Source: Nocardia colli (GTDB lineage Bacteria > Actinomycetota > Actinomycetes > Mycobacteriales > Mycobacteriaceae). From it: 34,407 bases of DNA. A program made the position numbers and the translations under genes. Under the pieces are notes generated by a model, which worked only from the letters and a program-made list of their open reading frames with translations, did no database searches and was not told the DNA's origin. Shown here piece by piece: positions 1 to 6,540 of the stretch. The stretch covers positions 1 to 34,407 of the forward strand of contig NZ_VXLC01000005.1 in NCBI RefSeq assembly GCF_008704205.1, read 5' to 3'. Numbering within the stretch: position 1 is the stretch's first letter; each line of letters starts with the position of its first letter.

Positions 1-24
1 ACCCCCGCTCCCGCCCCCAAGTAA
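1..24 (+). CDS. possible C-terminal tail of an upstream gene
   Basis: Reading from base 1 gives T-P-A-P-A-P-K and then a TAA stop at 22-24. A Pro/Ala-rich tail followed at once by a terminator-type hairpin (39-68) is what the end of an upstream gene would look like. Seven codons are too few to identify anything, and the frame could be chance. Confidence is low. Confidence 0.25.
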   Translation, partial: TPAPAPK

Positions 25-38
25 TACCTTTCGGCACT

Positions 39-68
39 GGTCAGGCCTCGCTTCGGCGGGGCCTGACC
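39..68 (+). terminator. terminator-like hairpin
   Basis: GGTCAGGCC at 39-47 pairs with GGCCTGACC at 60-68. The intervening bases also pair, with one G-U wobble, closing on a TTCG tetraloop. The stem is about 13 bp and is followed by TGTTTG. It most likely ends transcription of the gene lying to the left of the window. Confidence 0.6.
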
Positions 69-71
69 TGT

Positions 72-353
72 TTGCGCACAACGATTGTCACGCGGTCGGC
101 GCTGATGCCCGGTAGCGCGGTGCGCAAGGCGGTGAAGCGTTTGGGGCCGTCGCGAGCGGAGCTGCCCGATGGGTGGGTGGTCAATCATTGGCGGATGACG
201 GCCACACATACCGGCGACGTGTTCGGTGTCCCGGCCAGTGGGCGTCCGGTTTCGTTGACCGGCACCGATATCGTGCGCGTGGTCGACGGGCGGATCGCCG
301 AGATCTATCACGTCGAAGAGCGGCTGCAACTGCAGATGCAGGTGACCGCGTAG
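72..353 (+). CDS. SnoaL-like / NTF2-fold protein, probably N-terminally truncated
   Basis: The 93-residue product has the C-terminal half of a SnoaL-like polyketide-cyclase or ester-cyclase domain: a THTGDVFGVPASGRPV stretch, a TGTDIVRVVDGRIAEIYHVE stretch and a leucine/glutamine-rich end. These are the last beta strands of the alpha+beta cone fold. Known members run to about 130-140 residues, and their first helices and strands are missing here. The only start in frame is TTG at 72, four bases past a strong hairpin and without a Shine-Dalgarno sequence. The frame stays open leftward to the window edge, but that route reads through the hairpin. I read it as a decayed or truncated gene. Enzymatic activity is doubtful. 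Confidence 0.5.
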   Translation: MRTTIVTRSALMPGSAVRKAVKRLGPSRAELPDGWVVNHWRMTATHTGDVFGVPASGRPVSLTGTDIVRVVDGRIAEIYHVEERLQLQMQVTA

Positions 354-360
354 TCGCCGC

Positions 361-390
361 GGTGAGCGCCGCTCGAGGGCGGCGCTCACC
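361..390. terminator. bidirectional terminator hairpin
   Basis: GGTGAGCGCCGC at 361-372 and GCGGCGCTCACC at 379-390 are perfect 12-bp arms around a 6-base loop. The hairpin sits between the convergent ends of the SnoaL-like fragment and the LysR gene. No clear T-run follows on either strand. Confidence 0.6.
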
Positions 391-420
391 GGGGGGCGAA
401 TGCTGTTGTTGCGCTGTGGG

Positions 421-1401
421 TTACGAAGGCAGTGGGCCGACCGGTACCGGGGTGCGGTGTGCGACTTCGGGTTCCGGGCGGCGGATGTCCAGTAGGCCCG
501 CGGCGCCGAACTTCCGGACGAGTTCGGAGTCGGTGATGACCTCGAGGAATTTCTCCACGTGCATCGACTTGTCCCGTGCGTGCACGGTCAGTTCCCGGCG
601 AATCGGCCGGGACAGCCGGATGATGGACAGCAGCCGGGCCGATCCGTGCAGTGCCATCTTCGGCACCAGCGCGACGCCGACACCGTGTTCGACCAGGCTC
701 AGCGCGGTGGTCACGTCGGGGGCGCGGACGGCGAATCGGACATGCACGCCGGCCCGGCCGGCCTCGCGCGAAACCGTATCGGTGAGATCGGAATTCGAGC
801 CGCAGCGGATCCAGGGCGCCTCGACCAGTTGCTTCCACGAACCGTCGAAGCTGCTGCGCTGACTGGGATGGCAGACGACGACGAGTTCCTCCTCGCCGAA
901 GCAGTGCACGACCCGCGAGCCGGACTGCTCGAGCGGGCCGACAGCGAGATCGAGCGCGCCCTCTTCCAGCGTCGCGTTGAGCTCGCGGAGGTCGGTGAAC
1001 GCCCGGACCTCGATGCTGTCGATATTGCGTTCGTGGCGCATCCGGTAGATGAGCGGCGGCAGCAGCTTCTGCGCGATGGTCGGCGTGGTGCCGACGGTCA
1101 TCACGCCGTCGCCGAACGTCTGCCCCATGGCCATCGCCTGCCGGGCGGACTCGACCACATCCGAGGCCTGGGCGAAGAACTCCCGGCCGAACTTGGTGAG
1201 TCTGGACCGGCGCGAGCGCGGATCGAACACCTTCCGGCCGAGCGAGGTCTCCAGCGCATCGATCTGCTGCGACATCGCCGACGGTGTTATTCCGAACCGC
1301 CTGGCCGCCGCAGACAGCGAGCCGAGTTGTACCGCGTTGACAAAGTAATCGAACTGTCGCAGCGTGATCGTATTTGAAGTTAGCAAGGGGTAATCAGACA
1401 T
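421..1401 (-). CDS. LysR-family transcriptional regulator
   Basis: This 326-residue protein has LysR-type architecture. An N-terminal winged helix-turn-helix (about residues 10-70) contains the diagnostic run LRQFDYFVNAVQLGSLSAAA, followed by the TPSAMSQQIDALE recognition helix and a LGRKVFDPRSRR wing. A periplasmic-binding-like effector domain occupies roughly residues 90-300. ATG at 1401 is preferred over TTG at 1407 because AAAGG at 1408-1412 lies six bases ahead of the ATG and directly abuts the TTG. LysR proteins usually control a divergent neighbour, but the next gene to the right is 850 bases away on the other strand, so no target is evident. The effector cannot be read from the sequence. 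Confidence 0.93.
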   Translation of the reverse strand: MSDYPLLTSNTITLRQFDYFVNAVQLGSLSAAARRFGITPSAMSQQIDALETSLGRKVFDPRSRRSRLTKFGREFFAQASDVVESARQAMAMGQTFGDGVMTVGTTPTIAQKLLPPLIYRMRHERNIDSIEVRAFTDLRELNATLEEGALDLAVGPLEQSGSRVVHCFGEEELVVVCHPSQRSSFDGSWKQLVEAPWIRCGSNSDLTDTVSREAGRAGVHVRFAVRAPDVTTALSLVEHGVGVALVPKMALHGSARLLSIIRLSRPIRRELTVHARDKSMHVEKFLEVITDSELVRKFGAAGLLDIRRPEPEVAHRTPVPVGPLPS

Positions 1402-2024
1402 CGGCAACCTTTGTATCGAGCCGTCGGCTCATCCGCAGCACCTTCGGTCCACACTGAAAATTAAGTGAGCATTCCGTCACCGAGTCATGGCACCTGCCGG
1501 TCGACATGGACCGGCAAACACATCACATTCTTTCGTTAACTGTGCGTTCATCCGCGAATTGTGGCGAGAGTCTGAATGACCGCCTTCGGGGTGTTACGCC
1601 GACTTGTGTGCAAGCAGTATCTACTGCGACGACTGTTACGTCAAACGTTACGCCAAGCTAAACCTTCCTGTTGCCCAGATCACCTTGTGCCTTCAACTGA
1701 ATAACTCCGTGAAGCCCCGACCTGGGGATGCTCCTTGGAGAACGGTCGCTCGCGAAGTGAGGGCGCATGACCTTCCTTCGCGGTCGCAGGATGCACGTCA
1801 CGCACCCATTTTGACCACAAATGGCCTTGGCTAGGTGCTGATTCAAGGAAAATCTCACATGACTTTAGCTGGTCTAACAACTTGTGCTAGATGCCACGCA
1901 GGAGGCTCCTGATTGGCATTCGGCCTGTTTCATCCGGAAGGACCGGGCGGATTGGTTCGTGTCCGTGCCGTGATCGGGTGGTGATCTGCCGGGGTGGTGT
2001 ATGTGATCTGGTCGTGATGGGTAA
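1402..2024. other. long intergenic region without a convincing gene
   Basis: The 620 bases are visibly less GC-rich than the flanking genes. Short open frames here (for example 1604-1834 on + and 1658-1880 on -) have no ribosome site, no GC-rich third positions and no recognisable motif. A 13-base palindrome (CAGGAG, G, CTCCTG) lies at 1899-1911. GTGATC-containing words recur at about 1970-2015. The region may hold the LysR promoter and decayed DNA. I see no RNA gene I can name. Confidence 0.5.
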
Positions 2025-2072
2025 AACGGACATCAGTTAATCGCATCTTGATTCGCTGTAAGAATGTCCGTT
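2025..2072 (+). promoter_or_regulatory. inverted repeat, upstream stem of a structured leader
   Basis: AACGGACAT at 2025-2033 is the exact reverse complement of ATGTCCGTT at 2064-2072, with a 30-base loop that contains a smaller AATC/GATT pair. It lies about 185 bases before the start of the gene at 2257. It could be a wide operator or a stem in the 5' leader. Confidence 0.45.
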
Positions 2073-2113
2073 CTGCTTGTTCGTCACACCGGTGAGTTCT
2101 ACGCTCCGAAATG

Positions 2114-2223
2114 GAAGCCGACAGCCCGCAGGACCGCGTACTTGACCGCAGAGCGGCGGTCGAAAACGGCTCCCGACCGGCAGTTCGAACCAGGTCGTAC
2201 CCAGCGGAGGGGCTGTCGGCTTC
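2114..2223 (+). promoter_or_regulatory. structured 5' leader, possible cis-regulatory RNA
   Basis: The 14-base arm at 2114-2127 (GAAGCCGACAGCCC) is perfectly complementary to 2210-2223 (GGGCTGTCGGCTTC), closing an 82-base interior. Smaller stems lie inside, such as GACCGC with GCGGTC and CGGTCG with CGACCG. The closing helix ends about 20 bases before the ribosome site AAGGAAGG of the gene at 2257. A long closing helix enclosing several internal stems is how many riboswitches are built. I could not match it to the conserved cores of the ydaO (c-di-AMP) or cobalamin riboswitches, so the class is unknown. Confidence 0.45.
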
Positions 2224-2256
2224 GCCAGCGATCGATCATTTCGAAGGAAGGCACTC

Positions 2257-3045
2257 ATGGGGAAGCACAGCGCGCCGCGAAACAACGTCGTCCCCGCGCG
2301 ATTGGCGATGCTCTCGACGGCGACGCTGATCGGCCTGGCGGTCTCGGCCAACGGCGGTGCGGCGCAGGCCATCGCCGACGACGCGAACTCGACCTCGGCT
2401 TCGGGTGACGGCGGGTGGGTCGCGCCGCCGAAGCGCGCGGTGGTCTCGGTGGCGCCCGTGTCCTATCAGCAGCAGGCGCGGCCGGAGGCGTTCACGGTCG
2501 CGCCGGCCGAGCTGCCCGTGCACCGCGCCGATCGTCCGGCCGTTCAACCGGGCGGAAATGCCAAGCCGCGCACGGCGAATCCGGGCGGCACCGGCAAGCC
2601 GGGCGGGAACACGGCACCGCTGGCCGCGATCGTGGACACGCTCGCCGCCGGCAGCGCGGCATTGCCCGCACCGCTGCGCGCGGTGCTGGACGACCTGGTC
2701 AAGCAGGTCGGCCCGGTGCTGGCGAAGGGCTTGATCCAGCTGATCACCAGTAACAACCAGCCGGGCCCGACTCCGGCTCCGAGCGCGGCGCCGAAGGGCA
2801 GGCACGCGGCGCCCGCACCCGCCGCCGCGGTCACCGAGGACGACAGCGACGACCTCGGCAGCGACGAAACCGACGACCTCGCCGCCGATGTCGACGACAC
2901 CACCGACGACATCGCCGCGGCCGACACCTACCTCGATGACACCACCGACAGCGACGACCTCGCCGTCACCGACACCGCCGACGCCGTCCCCGACGCCGAT
3001 GCGGATTGGCAACCACTGGCACTCGGTCCGACCACGGTCGGCTGA
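2257..3045 (+). CDS. exported Ala/Pro/Asp-rich protein of unknown function
   Basis: The 262-residue protein has a short basic N-terminus and a hydrophobic stretch (about residues 13-38) ending in an A-A-Q-A-like cleavage site, so it is probably exported by Sec. Residues 40-115 are disordered and rich in Pro, Ala and Gly. Residues 120-167 form an amphipathic helical region (LAAIVDTLAAG to LAKGLIQLI), the only part that looks folded. From about residue 195 the tail is extremely acidic, with repeated DDL, DETDD and DDTTD words. ATG at 2257 follows a good AAGGAAGG site. I do not recognise a family. The next gene (3092) is co-directional after 46 bases and also encodes an exported protein, so the two may share a transcript. 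Calcium binding by the Asp-rich tail is speculation. Confidence 0.75.
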   Translation: MGKHSAPRNNVVPARLAMLSTATLIGLAVSANGGAAQAIADDANSTSASGDGGWVAPPKRAVVSVAPVSYQQQARPEAFTVAPAELPVHRADRPAVQPGGNAKPRTANPGGTGKPGGNTAPLAAIVDTLAAGSAALPAPLRAVLDDLVKQVGPVLAKGLIQLITSNNQPGPTPAPSAAPKGRHAAPAPAAAVTEDDSDDLGSDETDDLAADVDDTTDDIAAADTYLDDTTDSDDLAVTDTADAVPDADADWQPLALGPTTVG

Positions 3046-3091
3046 ACCGCTTGTGGTTTTTCTATAAGCTCGACAACTCTCGAAGGAAATA

Positions 3092-4045
3092 GTGCGTTTC
3101 TCTCCCGCTACAATGCTGTCTTTTTCCACTGCTATCGGCGTCTCGGCTATTGCCCTGTCCGCCGTCACCGGGGCCCCGGCGGCCCTGGCCGCTCCCCAAT
3201 CCCAATCTCCGGCCGACACGGTGGTCAGCCTCACCAACGCCGAGCGTGCCAAAGCCGGCTGTTCGCCGCTGAAAGCGGAAAGCCACCTTACCCAAGCCGC
3301 GCAAGGCCATTCGGAAGATATGGCCGCCGGCGGCTTCATGGATCACAACTCGTCGAAGGGCGATCCGGGCGACCGGATCAGCGCCGCCGGGTATCGGGCC
3401 CAGACCTGGGCGGAGAATATCGCCGCCGGTCAACGCAGCGCGGAAGAGGTGGTCAAGGCATGGATGAACAGCTCCGGCCACCGCGCGAACATCCTGAACT
3501 GCGGGTTGAAGGACATCGGCGTCGGCTACGCGAAGGGCGGGAACGGCACGCCCTACTGGACGCAGGACTTCGGCACGTCCAATCGGCAGAACGACGAGAA
3601 GCCCGCGGAGCCCGGCGGTAAGCCCGGGGGTGAAAAGCCGGGTGGCGAGAAGCCCGGCGGTGAAAAGCCCGGCGGCGAAAAGCCGGGTGGGGACAACAAG
3701 CCCGGCAAGCCCGGCAAGCCCGGCGGCGGTTCGCCTTGGGATCCATGGAATCCGTGGAACCCGGGCGGCGACGATTCTTCGGACAATGGTGACAATTCAC
3801 CGTGGGATCCGTGGGGTGACGGTTCTGGCGACAATTCGGACAATGGAGACAATCCTTGGGATTCGGGCTGGAATCCCTGGGATTCGTGGGGTACCGACGA
3901 TTCCGCGAACACGGGCGACTCCTGGGATCCCTGGGGTGACGGCTCCGATGCACCGTCGAACAATGGCGGTGATGCGGCGTGGGATGCGTGGAGCAAGAGC
4001 TTCGACGAGATCCTCGGACAGTTCGCGGGCAAGGGTCGCTGGTAG
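3092..4045 (+). CDS. secreted CAP/SCP (PR-1, YkwD-like) domain protein with a Trp-rich tail
   Basis: GTG at 3092 follows GAAGGA. Residues 1-34 are a signal peptide ending near ALAAP. The CAP domain spans about residues 40-160 and shows the family hallmarks: GHSEDMA (H73), MDH (H85), WAENIAAG (E108) and WMNSSGHRANIL (H130). These are the residues that line the usual CAP cavity. C57 and C137 could form a disulphide. Residues 175-200 repeat the EKPGG pentapeptide. Residues 215-317 are an unusual acidic tail with about 14 tryptophans in WDPW, WNPW and WDSW blocks separated by Ser/Asp/Asn/Gly linkers. Bacterial CAP proteins are exported and mostly of unknown biochemical role. The tail suggests attachment to the envelope or to carbohydrate, which is inference. 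Confidence 0.9.
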   Translation: MRFSPATMLSFSTAIGVSAIALSAVTGAPAALAAPQSQSPADTVVSLTNAERAKAGCSPLKAESHLTQAAQGHSEDMAAGGFMDHNSSKGDPGDRISAAGYRAQTWAENIAAGQRSAEEVVKAWMNSSGHRANILNCGLKDIGVGYAKGGNGTPYWTQDFGTSNRQNDEKPAEPGGKPGGEKPGGEKPGGEKPGGEKPGGDNKPGKPGKPGGGSPWDPWNPWNPGGDDSSDNGDNSPWDPWGDGSGDNSDNGDNPWDSGWNPWDSWGTDDSANTGDSWDPWGDGSDAPSNNGGDAAWDAWSKSFDEILGQFAGKGRW

Positions 4046-4059
4046 CACTCCGCACGAGC

Positions 4060-4098
4060 GGCGCCGCCGAACTCAACGACGAGTTCGGCGGCGCCTTT
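4060..4098 (+). terminator. rho-independent terminator of the CAP gene
   Basis: GGCGCCGCCGAACTC at 4060-4074 pairs perfectly with GAGTTCGGCGGCGCC at 4081-4095 around a 6-base loop, followed by TTTAT. It lies 14 bases past the CAP stop codon. Confidence 0.85.
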
Positions 4099-4100
4099 AT

Positions 4101-4131
4101 GTCCGCCGGTCGAATCCTTCGGCCGGCGGAC
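4101..4131 (-). terminator. terminator hairpin of the convergent lipase gene
   Basis: GTCCGCCGGTCGAA at 4101-4114 pairs with TTCGGCCGGCGGAC at 4118-4131 with one G-U pair and a 3-base loop. It lies just beyond the stop of the minus-strand lipase and only five bases from the plus-strand terminator, so each gene has its own hairpin. Confidence 0.7.
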
Positions 4132-4145
4132 TTCGTCGTGCGGGT

Positions 4146-5105
4146 TCAGCTGTTCGGCGGGGTGCTCGTGCAGGTCGGGTGTTCGGCGCCGGTCGGATCC
4201 AGCGCGTTGAGCACGAGCTGGGCCACCACCTTGTCGTAGGGCAGCAGCAGATGGTCGGTCAGATCGCCGGGGCAGTAGTCCTGCACGATGTGGTTGGTGA
4301 TGTTCTGACCCTGCACGATTCCGCTGGAGTACGGCACCACGAACTCGTCGTGACTGGTGACGATGTTGGTGTAGGTGACGCCGGGAACCGTGGGGCCGGG
4401 GGCGGACAGCTTGCGCAGGAACTCCGAGCCGGTCTGAATCTGTAAGCAGGCGGCGCAGACCGGATCCGTGACGGCGCCGAGGGCCGGCGTGAGCCGCAAC
4501 CGGGCGGCCAGCGCGGTGAACAACGCCCCGAACCCGAGCGAGCTGGTGCCCTGCCAACCCGGGCCGATCGAGATGAAGCGATCGATTTTGTTCGCGCCGC
4601 CAAGGAATTTGGCGTAGTAGTCGGTGACCAGACTGCCTTCCGAGTGCGCGACGATGTCGACATTCTGCGCCCCGGTCGCCGCCCGCACCTTGATGATGAA
4701 GTCGCGCAACTGCTGCGCGCTCTGCTCGATCGGCAGCAGCCCGCCGAGCGCGCCCAGCGGCGCGGGCATGCCGGGGAGCGAACCGTAGGTCAGCGCGTAC
4801 ACGCAGTACCCGTTGTTCGCCAGCAGCGGCGCGAGCGCGCCCCAGTCCAGTCGCACGGTCTCGGGCCCGCCGTGCACCAGCACGATCGGATTCGGGTGCA
4901 GCGCAGTAGGTTTGCACGCCCAGTCGTTGGTTCCGGTCGGCGGCGCACCGGGATGATCCGCCTCGGCGTCCACCGCATCGCTGAACAGATAGGAGACGGG
5001 GTACGGCGCGCGGGACCCCGGCGGCTCGCCAGAAGCATTGGGCGAGGCCAGAACTCCGGCGAGAACCGCCGCGGCGGTCATCCAGACAACGGGCTTGTGG
5101 CGCAT
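4146..5105 (-). CDS. secreted lipase/esterase, alpha/beta hydrolase
   Basis: This 319-residue protein has a Sec signal (residues 1-26, MRHKPVVWMTAAAVLAGVLA). The mature part is an alpha/beta hydrolase of the bacterial class-2 lipase type. The oxyanion-loop stretch PIVLVHGG is at 73-80 and the nucleophile elbow AHSEG centres on Ser155. A probable acid Asp253 sits in SHDEFVVPYSSG, and a probable His285 in DLTDHLLLPYD. Six cysteines in the mature chain (64, 101, 217, 220, 278, 311) fit an exported, disulphide-bonded enzyme. ATG at 5105 is chosen because AAAGGGG precedes it by seven bases and it starts right at the signal peptide. Such enzymes hydrolyse triacylglycerols or short esters outside the cell. 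The substrate is not readable. Confidence 0.88.
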   Translation of the reverse strand: MRHKPVVWMTAAAVLAGVLASPNASGEPPGSRAPYPVSYLFSDAVDAEADHPGAPPTGTNDWACKPTALHPNPIVLVHGGPETVRLDWGALAPLLANNGYCVYALTYGSLPGMPAPLGALGGLLPIEQSAQQLRDFIIKVRAATGAQNVDIVAHSEGSLVTDYYAKFLGGANKIDRFISIGPGWQGTSSLGFGALFTALAARLRLTPALGAVTDPVCAACLQIQTGSEFLRKLSAPGPTVPGVTYTNIVTSHDEFVVPYSSGIVQGQNITNHIVQDYCPGDLTDHLLLPYDKVVAQLVLNALDPTGAEHPTCTSTPPNS

Positions 5106-5319
5106 AACCGGACCCCTTTCTCCGGGCAAGTCCAGACCCACTATCTGTCCGAGAAGTGACCGTGACAACACACCTCGGTAGCCATCCTGTTGTCTTTGTC
5201 ACCGCATCGCAACAAACAGCACCGCAACTTAATTCGTTTAAGTGCCGCAACATATTTGGGATGCTCAGAGGTGTCGATTATGTCCGGACGTAACCACCGT
5301 GCGCTGAGTCAGAGTGGCC

Positions 5320-5352
5320 CTCGACCCCGCCGCTGGCGGCAGCGGGGTCGAG
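5320..5352 (-). terminator. terminator-like hairpin after the esterase operon
   Basis: CTCGACCCCGC at 5320-5330 pairs with GCGGGGTCGAG at 5342-5352, just past the stop codon of the minus-strand esterase at 5357. There is no T-run, so termination efficiency is uncertain. The remaining gap up to the lipase start (5106-5319) shows no gene. It presumably carries the lipase promoter. Confidence 0.55.
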
Positions 5353-5356
5353 TGGG

Positions 5357-6514
5357 TCACGCGGTGAACGGGCCCGCGTCGCCGAAGGCCAAGTCGGCGA
5401 AGCGTTCCCCGATCCGCCGCTGGGCGGCGGGATCGGGGTGGAGCTCGTCGGGCAGTGGCAGCTCCACGAAATCCGTTTCGCCGTAGAGCGAGCGGCCGTC
5501 GAGGTAGTGCAGGTTGGTGTCGTCGGCGGCGCGCTGCTTGACGATTCGCGCGAGTTCGTCGCGGATCGTGTTGAGCGTGAGTCGCCCCATGGCACGGTCG
5601 GCCGGGTCGCCCGTGGCGCGGAAACTCACTCTCGTGCCGTCGAATTCGAGGGCGCCCGGGCCCGGGGTGTCCTCGTGGATCGGGCAGAGGATCGGGGACA
5701 CGACCAGCAGCGGTGTGGTGGGGTGCCCGTCCCGGATCAGGTCGAGGAACCCGTGCACCGCCGGGACGAACGCCCGCATCCGCATCGCGTCCGCGTTGAC
5801 CACGTTGATGCCGAGCTTGACGCTGATCAGATCCGCCGGGGTGTCGCGCATGGTGCGCGCGACGAACGGATCGAGCATGCTGTTACCGCGCAGGCTCAGG
5901 TTGATCAGCTCGACCCCGGCCAACGTGGAGGCCAGCGTCGGCCACGTCTGTGTCGGGACCTCGGCGTTGGAGCCGTGGCTGATCGAACTGCCGTGGTGCA
6001 GCCACGTTTTGCGACCGCGGTCCGGGGTCACCTCGACCGGCGCGTTCGTGCGCAGGGCGACCAGCTCGGTGATTTCCGTGTGCGGCAGCCAGATTTCGAC
6101 GTCCTTCGGTTCGGCCGACAGGTCGGTGAATCGGAGGGTGCCCGCCGTGCCCTGCTCGGTGATCTTCGACTGGGTGGCCATGTCGATGATGTGCCGGGTG
6201 CCGCCGGGCACGCTGCCCCGACCGGCGGGCCGGCCGTCGACCCGCAGTTCGTAGACGCCGTCCGCGGGCGCCGGGGCGCCTTTGTACACGGTCCGCGTGG
6301 GCAGCACGTCCAGCTCGATGGCGGTCGCGCTGGTACGGAATGCCACGCGCACGCCGGTGGGCTGGGCCTCGACCATCGCCAGGTAGTCGTCCGGATACTG
6401 CGCCCGCGCCCATGCCGGAAGCCGGTGCGGCAGTACGCCGTTCGCGGTGTGCTCGAGTTCGAGCGCGCCACGCAGGATGGGCAGGTCGATGGGGGTGGTG
6501 ATCCAGTTCGTCAT
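5357..6514 (-). CDS. SGNH/GDSL-type esterase with an N-terminal beta domain
   Basis: The 385-residue protein appears cytoplasmic, with no signal peptide. Residues 1-165 form a beta-rich N-terminal domain. Residues 168-380 are an SGNH hydrolase: block I is HHGSSISHG with nucleophile Ser177, block II has Gly210 in SLRGNS, block III has Asn237 in GINVVN, and block V is DELH with Asp356 and His359. Block I reads G-S-S where the family name motif is G-D-S. This variant leaves the catalytic serine in place. ATG at 6514 follows AAGGAA by six bases. It lies 26 bases downstream of the amidohydrolase gene and almost certainly shares its transcript, suggesting sequential hydrolysis of an ester or lactone substrate (inference). 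Confidence 0.9.
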   Translation of the reverse strand: MTNWITTPIDLPILRGALELEHTANGVLPHRLPAWARAQYPDDYLAMVEAQPTGVRVAFRTSATAIELDVLPTRTVYKGAPAPADGVYELRVDGRPAGRGSVPGGTRHIIDMATQSKITEQGTAGTLRFTDLSAEPKDVEIWLPHTEITELVALRTNAPVEVTPDRGRKTWLHHGSSISHGSNAEVPTQTWPTLASTLAGVELINLSLRGNSMLDPFVARTMRDTPADLISVKLGINVVNADAMRMRAFVPAVHGFLDLIRDGHPTTPLLVVSPILCPIHEDTPGPGALEFDGTRVSFRATGDPADRAMGRLTLNTIRDELARIVKQRAADDTNLHYLDGRSLYGETDFVELPLPDELHPDPAAQRRIGERFADLAFGDAGPFTA

Positions 6515-6540
6515 TGGGTGTTCCTTAAAGTTCACAAAAG

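Noticed and set aside
421..1377. Long plus-strand frames opposite the LysR gene
   Set aside because: The minus-strand frame is a clear LysR protein; the antisense frames have Arg/Pro/His-rich composition without motifs.
2114..2223. Known riboswitch (ydaO/c-di-AMP or cobalamin) or a tRNA
   Set aside because: The conserved core words of those riboswitches are not present. A GTTCGAAC-like T-loop word exists, but no cloverleaf forms on either strand.
2236..3339. 367-residue minus-strand frame opposite the Asp-rich and CAP genes
   Set aside because: Val/Gly/Arg-rich translation with no domain; the plus-strand genes have signal peptides, ribosome sites and, for one, a clear CAP domain.
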